Of a DNA stretch of 64,000 nucleotides, positions 12,244 through 23,700 are shown in pieces; within the stretch, counting starts at the first letter, position 1, and each line of letters begins with the position of its first letter. Position numbers and translations under genes: made by a program. The notes beneath the pieces are model-generated. The model saw nothing but the letters and a program-made list of their open reading frames with translations, searched no databases and had not been told where the DNA came from. The DNA lies in the NCBI GenBank assembly GCA_000827495.1, contig KN817568.1:78704-142703 (forward strand), written 5' to 3'. This DNA comes from Hypholoma sublateritium FD-334 SS-4 (taxonomy: Eukaryota > Basidiomycota > Agaricomycetes > Agaricales > Strophariaceae).

Positions 12244-14414
12244 TTACATCTGAGCAGGCAGCCGTGCAGCTGTAAAAAGCGAGCTCTCCACGTCGGCTTC
12301 TTTATCTGGATCGTCCGAGCTGCGCGGATCGTCTGTCTCGTCATCCACGAAATCGAGGCTGATCAAATGGTCACGTAACAAAGAAAGTAATCCGCGCTGC
12401 TCAGGCGAGCGATTCTCCTTCAGAATCTGTGGGTATTTTGCTAGACAATCTTTTTTCATCGCCTCCGCTTGGAATTTGTGAGCAATTCCGAAAATAGATA
12501 ACGGTTTGGAACCTAATGCACTGTCATCAATATTCCATTTGAGCATTGAGGTGTTCACTGACCGTAGAAGGTATGAAGCATGGATGCACCAAATATAATC
12601 GCAAATATACCACCAAATGCAGTCCACAAGCCACCGACAGAAGCAAGACCATCGACTACAGAGTGCTCTCGATAGTCTTGAATAAGGTTGATTTCGCCAT
12701 AATTATCCTGGAGAAAGATATTCAGGCTCGATCGATTACTTCCTAAGAACGTTGCGGTCGGATCCGGGTAAAAAGCGACAATTTTAGGTATCCAGAATGT
12801 TCTCACGGACTTGGAGTTTATGTACCGATTCAGTACAATGTATCACCAGGACCACATATGAAGCGAAAGACTTACGTCAAAAAAACCGAAAGCAGCCAGT
12901 GCGCCATTGGTGTATATTTGACGAATATTTATTATATAAGATGCAGCCATGTTTACGCCAGGAATGATCGTCAGAGGTATCGTATGAGTGAAATCATCCA
13001 CGACGTTGTTGGAAAGGCCTATAACCAGGGGTAGTTGCAGTCTCGCGGAAAATTGAACCATACCAGAGAGTCCAGTGACCAGGTGGGCAAAATCAACGTT
13101 GATATTCAAGTCTGGTAGAAGCGTTCCTAGATTTTCGGAATTTACCGGAGGGCAGCGATAAAAGAATTCTTTAGAATTAGGGAAAGATTCCGGGTGCGGG
13201 AGCTGCTGGCACACAGGTAAGGCGGAATCAGTCAGATTCAGTTCTGCAAAAAATAAAAATAAAAATAGTTATCAATCAATCCCTTCATGTAGATCATTGA
13301 CGCTCACCGCCAATGTCAGCGGGCCAGATGGCAGTCACACTAACAGCAGAGAAGAACACATCCCGTGATATTAGAGAAGTAAGGCTTGCGTCATGTGAGA
13401 GAGGTGCCTGCTTCTGTAGTACCTAGAGTATGCAGATTATTTATTAGTATACCGATTAAATAGTTTTATCGAAGGATAAAATGTATTTTATACGTACATA
13501 GTTTACAATCCAAGCAGGAGATTCTGTGTTTTCGTCTAAATCGACTGGTGTGTAGCCAGTTATGCGAAACGATTTAACTGGGGAAAGTGCCGTCTCCTTG
13601 ATTGGTGCAAATACAACATCGAGGAGTGCGTAAAAGAAAACTGCAGACAAAACAGTGATAGCCAGGATTCCTCGGATAGCTCGAATAGATATTGTCTCGC
13701 CGCTACATAAATTATCCTCAGTGAATATATACCGTTCAGGTGTGTTGACTTACACAAAGTTTTTCCTCCAGATAGACCGTCCAAACAGTATGTGGAACGT
13801 AGTCACCCATCCTTTCGTGACGGAATTGGACTGGAGGGACTTCTTTTCGTGGGCAAGAATGTCAAAAGGTCTTGCGAGGGATTGTCCTTTAGAATATATG
13901 ATATCCGCAATGCGAAAGCATATCGTCAAAGAGAGGGTTCCAACAACAAGCCAAGCCAGAACGGCATGCAATACAAGGGTTTCCGGCACCCATGATTTAA
14001 GTAGAATCTTTTTTGCATAGTGTCCAGTACCTACAATGACATGAGTAGATGAATATCTCGAGTCCGTCTTTCAACGTAGACGCACCTATTACTTCCACTA
14101 TGAGAACAGGCAGCTCGATTACTCCATACAAGATATGCCATTTGAAGGTGCTGTATGTATCGAATATTTATTAGCACGATACATATCATAAAAAGGCCTA
14201 AAGCTCTGTAACAGTATCACCTTATTATTTGGTGGACCGCGATAATAGCGTAAAGAGCGATCCAAATCCCTGGCTTCACAGGATTAACTGGCCAGGCAAG
14301 CATCCATTTTATGTTGACGGAGATGATTAAAAGCGAGGATATGATCAGGACTCTGAGAATGTATAGTCTTGGAGAGAGGCTAAGAAACACTACTTCGATT
14401 GCTCGCAGTGCCAT
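12244..14414 (-). CDS. Polytopic membrane protein, tandem family copy 2 (8 exons, unknown function)
   Basis: Exons: 14414-14221, 14150-14086, 14030-13754, 13702-13498, 13422-13308, 13243-12876, 12809-12563 and 12512-12244, giving 579 residues. Exons 1, 2, 3 and 7 have exactly the same lengths as in copy 1 (194, 65, 277 and 247 nt), which confirms the splices. The predicted topology is the same: five N-terminal membrane segments, a large loop with conserved cysteines (C at the start of exon 6 and before 'PP'), a final membrane segment (GGLWTAFGGIFA) and a cytosolic tail. The tail is shorter and diverged after the DHLISLDFVDDE region. All introns have GT..AG ends; the exon-7 acceptor (CAAG) is the weakest. 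Function is unknown. It is probably a functional gene. Confidence 0.84.
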
Positions 14415-16709
14415 CTTGCGAGTGATAGGACGTCGCAGAGTAGAGGGAGATTTTAGCTGACCCTCGTCTTTTTCGGATTTTGAATTATATAGAACTTGAA
14501 ATATCGACGCTTTCTAAATCTAAGATTCACCCAGGAGGTCACGGTGATTGTATATGTCCGGAGCTGTGCAAGGTGCGCGGCCCGATCATCAACAAAACGA
14601 TCTAGCTCATTTACATCATGATTTCGATGTCGTATGTATGATTGTAGTAGAAATCATATGGCGAACGCTACAAAATCCGAGCCCAACTGATCATATCATA
14701 TAAGGTGTGCTGGGGTGTGCTGCTCAATGCGCTGGAACGCTACGACACCCGGCCTCACGCACGATTTGGAAACTACTTTTTATCGGAAGAATGATGGGTC
14801 ATCTGTAAGAGGTACACATTCATCACTAGATATATCCATTTTTCCTAAGTGAAATCTCCCCTCGAAATATCCTCGAGGGCTGACGCTCGCCGTATATGAG
14901 GATTATACGACTTTGATATTGACTACTTATGCGAGAGGTAAAATACATTGAACATCGATGCAGCGTCTCGGTGGAATTTACGTAAACAGCGAGTACAGAG
15001 AACGATTGCGAACAAGCGGCGAAAATTGTACGTACAATGAGCTTGCCTACCCCTACCATCAATGTTCAAACGTTCAACACTGCGCCCACACCGGAAACTT
15101 GCACACATACCGCGGTGGTATGAGTAGGCTATAGCACATAACCCAATGGACGCCATAGACGCCTCCTTATGTACTACTACTGCCCGGCCACCGTTGAGTA
15201 CCGTTCTGCCCATTATACATACTCCACACAGGAACCGTTAAATAGAGGAGGTCAAGTCAATCTGATCAGCGTAGAGATATGTATGTAGGAGAGTCCATGA
15301 CATATACACGGTTACTTCTTTTCTCAGGAATAGGTGGTAAGCAACGCAAAAACAGCCGCGACAGTTGACAGCTGGGGGCCACATTGGCACCGAAAACGCG
15401 CGTTTCGAGTGTTAGTGTGCGTTCCTTCCGTAACCACAGACAGGCTGCAAGGCACTTGTGAGAGCAGAACGTCTCGAGACGTCCTTCCTAGCCGATAAAG
15501 TCGTAGCAGCGCAGCGCGACTTCCGATCATCCTGTGATTCATATACGCCGAGTGCCTGAGCACACGGGTGGAGCGCGACATGAGCGCGACATAGAAGCTC
15601 TATGTTTCTCTTAAGCGCACTCGGCGTCGCCCACACACCTTTGTCTCTACGGCCGAATATGCATATATACAGGTGTAAGTATCGCTCCGTAGCCTACCCC
15701 TGAAGCTCCCGCCGATCGACATCTGTTGGTAGTGCTCGCATTCGGGCCCAACTCTTCTATCACGCAGGAGCCTGTGCTCGTCTCACCACCCTTCCGCGCT
15801 CCCGCCGCTGTCCATGTATCTGCCATCATTTCAGAGATTCCTTCTCAGCGAGCGTCTTTATCATGTCCGTTGCGACGTGAACGGAACACATTCTCGGCCC
15901 ACAGCCATCAGTATTCCCCTGTCTGTTAGCGTCTGGGATCGGCGATCAATGTTTCAACAGCGTCTGGGATTTATTCTGCCGTTCATAGACCCATATCTCA
16001 ACATGGGCGGTACCAGCGCGCCGTCAACTCCGCGTGATACACATTATCCTGCGCTATAATCCCGCCGCTTGGCGTCGTGAGGCCCATAATTCAGCACGCG
16101 CGCTGGCTCCGGCAGGATATGGCTTTGCGTAGCTCATATCAGATACCTGTCGCTCGCACCCCCAATACGCGAGTATTTTTTCTTTCACAAAATAACGATA
16201 AACTCAGCGTATATATCTCCCTTTAGCTCAGCTGCCGCCCGAGTGAAAATTTAATTCCGGCAATTATTCTGCTTTGTCTGCTCGGGGGAGCCCGAAGATG
16301 TTAAGATACTGAGATATACTACTCTTTACCAAAGATAAGGAGGTCGGGTTATATTTTTGGAACAATGAACAATGATTGTCATGAGGCCAACTTCTTTTTA
16401 GATGCGCGGATGCAAAAGCATGCCAGCGCCGCGCTTGATAATGTCCCGCGTGGGATTGGTGTGCAAGAAGAGAATATACTTACTATGGGTTGCCTAATAT
16501 TTCGTGAGAGATCGATGCGGATTGGATGCGGAGGAAAGTACGCGTCAGTGGATGGTGTGCAATACCGGGACCATTAGGCCAGTAAAGGCTACTTGTCAAG
16601 GCAGACGGCTATGGTTCAACTTGACCGACTTGCTTTCTCTTTGGGCGCCCTTCAGCCACAGAGTGCACGGAACCCGCCTCAGTCTGCATTGATAGCTCGG
16701 GCCGCCGTG

Positions 16710-17010
16710 AGATAAAGCTCGGAATGACGTCATTCGCACGCTCCGCCGGCGTCCCACAAGGTCCCACACCTATCAACAAATATGCCGCTCAAAGCTACAA
16801 CTCTCGCTTCCGAAAATGTTCCATCTAAACATCAAGCACATGCATCATTTATCGTGCATCATCTGCGCCTCCTTTCCACGTTGCGATGTTGTCTCTGATG
16901 TCATACATAGATCTACGACACGGCGCGTCATTAAGTCGAAGATATGCAAAATGATACGCAGAACAAACGTGAGCGAGGAAGATGTTCTAACCATAATCAT
17001 CCGGGTTCTT
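16710..17010. repeat. Duplicated block with CRE-like palindrome, copy 2
   Basis: This is the counterpart of 10441-10660. The 14-bp palindrome GAATGACGTCATTC lies at 16722-16735, followed by 'cgccggcgtcccacaaggtccca', 'aatatgccgctcaaa', 'gcagaacaaacg' and 'gaagatgttctaaccat'. Spacing is expanded by an insertion of about 70-80 bases relative to the first copy. Confidence 0.75.
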
Positions 17011-17499
17011 TTTCTACTTCTCTTCTTCCACATTATACCTCTAATGATTGACTTACGCCGACTGTAGCGGGATTATGTATGATGCGCCAATGCTAGGTAT
17101 AACCACAGTAGTCACAGTAGTACACGTCTGTCGATCCTCCATGGAATATTCGCAGTGCATAAAAACCAGAGTAAGCGCTGCCGAAATCAAAAGAGAAGAT
17201 GGCGTCGCGGCTGAGCCGTACACTAAACATGGATAGACCAAATCTGCACTGAGAAAGATGCGAGCAGGGTCTTTCCAGACGAGACAAGTTCATCGATAGC
17301 TCAGCGCAGGGACGGCCCCGCCCGTGAAACAGTCTTACAGAATACCCTGCACAACAACACGGCCGCAAAGACGTCCGCAGATTCAGTCGCGAGAGTAGGT
17401 ATAGTTGTCGACGCCGGGACGTGTACCTGCGTGCGTCCTCCGGGAATGATCAGCGAGATCCACCTCGCAGACGGAAGCGCTTTGTTCCGATAGAACGGA

Positions 17500-18070
17500 G
17501 TAGACGTGGTGGGCGCCGGCGTGTGAACAGATAACGCACATAACGGGCGCCTGGAGAGCGACTGGATCCTTCCACACTGGAGTGTACTGCATAACTACGA
17601 TGAGATGGACGTGCCGGTCGAAGGGGGGGGAGAGAAACGGATATACGGAGGAAGAGCAGATCGTGCACCGGGAAAGACGCGGGGAGATGTGGTGCGGGCA
17701 GGGCGCGGAGCAGAGGCGAGGCAGAGGCTGGAGTCTACCTGTGACATAGTATATATCAAAATGGATCTGGTGAACGGTGAGGCTGATTGAAGACGAGCGG
17801 AGCATATACCCGGTACCGACGTGGGCCGGATGGGAACCGCAGAAGCATGAGCAGAGCTGGAAAGGCGGGCTGAGCGGGGCGTGGTGCAGCAGAGGTGCGG
17901 GAGCTAGCGATATTGGGGCAGGAGATACGGGTCTTGGAACGGTGAGGCTAGGAATCAGCACAATCTCGAAAATAGGTGAAACTCACGTACGGCTGCCTTA
18001 CGATGATACAGACTGCAGAAACTTGAGGCAACGCGGGGGAACGGGGAGTGTTGATCGTATATAGTCGTCT
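17500..18070. repeat. GA/GC-rich dispersed block, copy 5
   Basis: This is the longest copy of the dispersed block, combining the left half seen at 11030-11320 and the right half seen at 4900-5410. It therefore gives the best picture of the complete unit (roughly 570 bases). The long minus-strand open frame across it is not preserved in the other copies and is not called. Confidence 0.6.
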
Positions 18071-18657
18071 TCAGAAGCCTAACTAATTGTAGGTATAGCC
18101 ATCTGGTAATATCGTCGGCCTTGTTAGAATAGAAAATGTGTTCATCGATCATGGTGTTGGTAAGTCCTAGGCCCAGACACTGCGCAAAAACACGTGTTTC
18201 TCACGTGTGACGGGTCTCGGAACCGGCCTCTGCCCTCCTCTGCCGGACTCAGCCACGGGTGGCTGCTCGGTTCGCGTTCGTTCATATACATAAGGTTGGC
18301 CGAATTTCCCGGGCTTCGGCTCCTCGACGCGTCCGCTGCCGCAAATATCTCAGTCCTTACATCGAGATTCAAGTGGTGGTGATAGAAACTTGAAAACGAT
18401 GGCGGACGTCAAGGGGCTTCTGAATCTCGATCTCGCACAGTTTTAGCGTTGGGCACATTGAACTTCGCTGAGATGCCCATAATTCAGGTCGAATCCCCGC
18501 CCCGAAGGGGCGCACTTCTCGAGCTTAGATCCGCCAAATTTGACAATGTTAAAACTTTGAGAAGAGACATAATTGAATATGATTCTAGTAGCAGGTAATA
18601 CGTAACATTAAAAACAAGATTATAGGAAACAGTTGTAATGATATATCTCAATATCGT

Positions 18658-20788
18658 CTACCGTGGAGTATTGGAGTATCTCTGAGCAGGAACTTGTGCA
18701 ACCGGGATGTGTACGCTCTGCAAGTCGATCTGTTTCTCCCAAACTTCCGAGCTACTAGGATCGTCGTTCTCGTCCTCCACAAAATCGAGGTTAATCAAAT
18801 GGTCACGTAACAAGGAAAGTAATCCGCGGTCTTCAGGTGCACAATTCTCCTTCAGGATCTGTGGATATTTCGCTAGACAATCTTTCTTCATCGCCTCCGC
18901 TTGGAACTTGTGAGCCATTCCAAAGATAGATAACGGTTTTGAGCCTGATGCATAGATGTCAAAATTGTTCCTGAGCATCAAGGTGTCTACTGACCATAGA
19001 AAATATGAAGCATAGATGCACCAAATAGGATCGCAAATATGCCACTAAACGCAGTCCACAAACCACCCACAGACGAAAAGCCACCAATAACAGACTTCTC
19101 TCGGTAATCTTGAAGGAAGTTGACCTCGCCATAATTGTCTTGCGCAAAGATGTTCAGAGTTGATAAAGTGCTTCCATTGAAAGTTGCAAATGGGTCCGGA
19201 TAGAACCCTAGAATCTGGGGTAGAAAGAATGATGTTGAAGCCTAGGCGTTGGGAGCCACCTTCAGTAAGATATATGTTCACTGGTAGAGTGATCTATTTA
19301 CCTCAAAAAATCCTAAAGTAGCCAATATGACATTGGTGTAGATTTGACGCATACCCAAAATATAGGGTGCAGCCATATTCATACCAGGAATAATTGTCAC
19401 GGGCACTGTATGAGTATAATCATTGAAAAGGTCGTTGGATAGACCTATGACTAAGGGAAGCTGTGTCCTCCCAGACGGCTGATCTATCCCAGCAAGGCCA
19501 GTGAAAAGAGGTCCAAAATCGACTGTGATATACAAGTCTGGAAGAGTGTAGTCTACGACATCTGCCGGCGGGCAAAGATAAGAATAATAGGATTCATTTC
19601 CAGCATTATCGGGTGTGATTTGCGTGTAGCACTGCGGTAAGGTAATTCCACTGTCTGAGAAGAACATTAATATATTGCATAATCTCCTTGTTTATGTGCT
19701 CACTCAACAGACCGGCGGGCCAAATAGCAGTTACGCCAACAGCAGAGAAGAACAAATCCGAGGGTATTAGGGAGGAAAGGCTCGGGCCATCTGTGAAAAT
19801 GCTCTGCAGAGGTAGCGCCTACAGTTTTGGGGTATTTTAGGTAAATAATTTCATGAAATGATAAGACAGCTTTTAAACGTACGTAGGTCACCATCCAAAC
19901 TGGAATAAATGTGTGGTCGAGTAAATCAGTTGGTGCAATGCCAGATATGCGATATGTTTTAACCGGAGAAAGTGCTGCTTCTTTTATTGGGGCAAATATA
20001 ACGTTGAGGAGGGTGTAGAAGAAAACTGCCGATAACACAACAATAGCCAGGATTCCTCGGATAGCGCGAATAGACATTGTTTCGCCGCTAAATCAATATC
20101 TTTATGAGCACTTACACAGAACGCTGAGTGGCTGCATTTACTCACACAAAATTCTTTTTCCAGATAGACCGCCCAAACAGCATGTGAAACGTAGTCTTCC
20201 ATCCCTTCTTGAGGGAATTAGACTGCGGAGACTTCGATTCATAGGCAAGAATGTCGAAAGGTTTTATGAGAGATTGGCCTTTAGAATAAATGGCATCCGC
20301 GATGCGAAAGCATATTGTCAGTGAGAGGGTCCCAACAATGACCCAAACCAAAACAGCATGGAACACAAAGGTTTCTGGCACCCATGATTGAAGTAGAACT
20401 TTTTTTGCATAGAATCCAGCACCTAAAAATACATGAGTACACCAATATTGTGAATCAAGCTTTGAGAAACCAAACAGTAGACAAATCTGAGACTTCAGCT
20501 ATGAGAAAAATCAACTCAAGCGCTCCATACAAGATTGGCCATGTGAAAGTGCTATACACATATATGTTTTTGTGAGCACGATAGGCGTCATAAAGCATCT
20601 TCAAACTCTGTATGAGCATACCTTATAATTTGGTGAACCGCGACAACAGCGTAAAGAGCAATCCAAAGACCATACGTCCATTCTATGTTAACGGAGACGA
20701 TTAAAAGCGAGGATATGATTAGGGCTCTGAGAGTGTATAGTCTTGGGGAGAGGCCGAGAAACACCAGTTCGATTGCACGCGGTGCCAT
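18658..20788 (-). pseudogene. Polytopic membrane protein, tandem family copy 3, splice donor lost
   Basis: Exons by homology: 20788-20622, 20551-20487, 20422-20146, 20087-19883, 19818-19704, 19654-19302, 19241-18995 and 18944-18658. These would give 571 residues with an otherwise open frame. Two changes set this copy apart. Exon 1 lacks 27 nt (9 codons) between the first two membrane segments. The intron after exon 2 begins AT (20486-20485) where copies 1 and 2 have GT. The nearest GT is four bases downstream and would shift the frame, as would skipping the 65-nt exon. The rest of the gene, including the GGLWTAFSGIFA segment and the DHLINLDFVEDE tail, is well preserved, so the damage is recent or an unusual splice is used. 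Function is unknown. Confidence 0.75.
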
Positions 20789-23700
20789 CTTACAAGGCGC
20801 GGGAGTATGTACAGTGGGGGGATCCTCTATCTTGCCCTGTCTTTTACCAGACTCTTGGCTTTATATGGGGTATTACCGCCTTTCATATTATGAGATTTTC
20901 CTGGGAGGACACCGTTGTGTATGACTTCCCAGTGCTGTGCATTGATCGTTGAAACACAAAGGCGATGCTCAGATGCGACAGAGGATCACCTGGCATGCCA
21001 CACTGTATTTTATCGTCTCCCATAATGCATGCCGAAGCTTGAGAAAGTCAACTTCGCGCTCCCTTTGATTGTAAATAAAATCAACATCTTATCTTGATCA
21101 ACAATTCGCGCGGATCTGCAAGATGATATATTTGTGGGCGCCGTCATTCCTGCTATGTATTCACATAAATAGGCCGTATCCATTGATTCGAGAGATCTTC
21201 AAGGAAGCCCCGAGAATGAGCCGCCCACACACAAAAACATTGATGAATGGTATATAAAATAGACATAGCCACGCAAGTGAGCACTCAGCGAAGTACTTCC
21301 CAGCCTCCCAAAACCGCTAGACGGTGTCTGGGATTGGTATATATTCATACTAAAATATAGCTCGCTGTACCGGCCTAAGCTCTACCCTCGATACCACTTG
21401 GATGGCTGACACCCACAGTCAATCAGATGAGGTACAAATTGTTCAGATCATTCTTGACACCATGCAAAGTAGAACAAAGGTCATATATGAATATGATGTG
21501 CTAATTTACCGACGGTCCAGTATGATCTCAGTTGAATTCTACGTCAGTAGACCTCTCCAAAGACCGCAGTCAAAGATAGTTAGATGTCATAGAAATGAAT
21601 GAGAAAGAGTCTGAACATGGTTGTGTTGTGGGCGAGCTGGCTTCTTCCAGCCATCAATATCAAGATTCGGTGTACAATGTACTGGGCGGCTGATGGGCGC
21701 ACCCTGCTCCCACACCATCATGCCGTTGTTGTATCACCTCACGGACGCGCCCGAGTGTGTGATTTCTTAGGATAGTATCACCGTCGGGTGCCGATCCGCC
21801 CGTTTGATGTCGCACTCCGCAACTTCGAGTATGTCAAGCTATCTAATCAGCATAGCATGCCGCCCTAAAAGGAGGTCATGAAGGGCTTCTTTCCTCAAGA
21901 TCAGGTGGACTGCATAGGACGAGTGGACAACACGAATATCGCGATGAACTGTCGGTAGCACAAATCGGAATACAGCCACGCGCGTTGCCTCCCATAGGAA
22001 TGGGGCCTTGATTAATATAGAGTAGCCCAGGGCCCAGGCAGTTCAGGACGGTGGGTCCGAACTATGCTCGCAGAACGCCGACTGTACTCATCTACGGCTA
22101 TGCTATCACCGCCCTCCTAGATAAACAACCTGTTCTCCACTGCAAGCGTGCGGTGCTTTCTTCTCTCCATGCGTCCTGGTTCACATCACTCTCTTTCATA
22201 TGCGCCCGTTCCCATACCTACCGCTCGCTCCTGTGCCTGTTCCACACTACCGCAGAGGCATATTGGATCCACGCCGGGGCCCACTCCCACATGTACCGCC
22301 TCTGAAATCTGAGAATTTGAGGGCCCAACCATCCGAGTAGCCGCGCACCTGTGCCTCCCGACGTCCCACTGATGCTTCCTCGCCACAGCTGGATCTCCTG
22401 CTCTCCCAGGAACGCGCGTGTTCTCCTCGTTGCTTGAGAATATTCTTGAAGGCGGTTTCTGCGATCTAAGAATCCAGCGCGTGCTCGCTGCTCCTCTCTA
22501 CGCTTTCTGCCCACTGTCCATGATGCCACACATGCTACGGCGTACCCCTCCGCCGCGGCTTTTTCAGCTTTTTCGTGTGCGCATTCATTGAGCGTCATCC
22601 TTTCGTACTCGGCTAACGTTGTACGTCTCCTTTCATCGCATTTACTCGATCTCTGGCTAACCCCCACTTCAGAACCGCCCCACACCCGCGATAAATCGCA
22701 AGCCGGACCCCACGACAGACGCTTCGATCGCTGATTCGTTTCTCGTCGAGTTGTAAACAGCAGCGGCACCCCCTACTGCTGTCGCCGGCTGCTACGCCTA
22801 TATCCCCGCCGCGCCTTCCCCGAACTAAGGCGAGCCCTTTACCTAGCGAGCAGCGGTACATGCTCGCTTAGCCTAGCAGTCCGAACATATACAACATAGC
22901 TTCCACGAACGTCAAGATCGGCACACGCTCCTCGTCGCAATCGCCCGCTCACCAGTCCTACCACGCACATTCGCATGCCGACAAAATCCTCCGAATGTAC
23001 ATGCGACTTTTGATTTTTCTCCCCTCCCCCGCCGCCTTCGTCATGCCTTCCGTCCTCCCGCTCCAGTTGGTACTCGCTCTCCCCCCTTTCACGCGCGCCC
23101 CGGTGAATCCCACTGAATCCTGCGCGTCTCATCGCCGGTCACAGTGCCGCGCGAGGCGCATATGTACGTTATATCCCGGCTGGCTCCCATTTCGCGCCAT
23201 GAACGAGTGCCGCAAGGTATTTCGACAAAAGCAAAGTGACGTCAGGTGTATGAGCGGGAATGATGAATGGACGGCTCTTCCGGCCGTGAACACAGAACCA
23301 GTGCCCAAGCAGTCGATTGAGGGGTCTTGGTCGTATGTACGTGATAAATTAAGTACTAGCGGCGGATTGAATATTCTAAGCTGTGCCAGATGCCACAGTC
23401 TGGAGGTGCCGCTTTCGGTCGGACGACATAGTGTCAATCGTGGGAACAAGCTATGATACCATCATCCCGGGCCAACACATTCTTTTCTGAACACCGTTCT
23501 GCTTCGTATACCGCTGGTACACTGCTGGTACCTGACCTGGTCCCGGTACCACGTCCATACCGATCTCTACCTCGATTCCGAAAGATGCGGCCGATGCACC
23601 GAGCACTTCCCGCTTTCCACACCACCCTCGACATCGTCGAGCCCCCGCTCGACCCACACCTCGTCGCTGTGCTCGTTGAAAGGACACCAGGCGTAGATCT

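Larger units (their letters stand above)
14415..18657. other. Intergenic duplicated DNA between membrane-protein copies 2 and 3
   Basis: No gene is supported. The stretch repeats, in the same order, blocks seen between copies 1 and 2: about 14700-14830, 15745-15905, 16710-17010 and 17500-18070. It also has the 18180-18240 block with CACGTG motifs that resembles 5610-5680 and 11530-11585. Between blocks the sequence is unique and AT/GC mixed. Confidence 0.6.

Noticed and set aside
17383..17961. 192-codon minus-strand frame
   Set aside because: It lies over the GA/GC-rich dispersed block, and none of the other copies of the block preserves the frame.
18658..20788. Reading copy 3 intron 2 as a minor-class AT-AC intron
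   Set aside because: It ends in AG at the same place as the other copies and lacks the long minor-spliceosome donor consensus. A point change of GT to AT is simpler.
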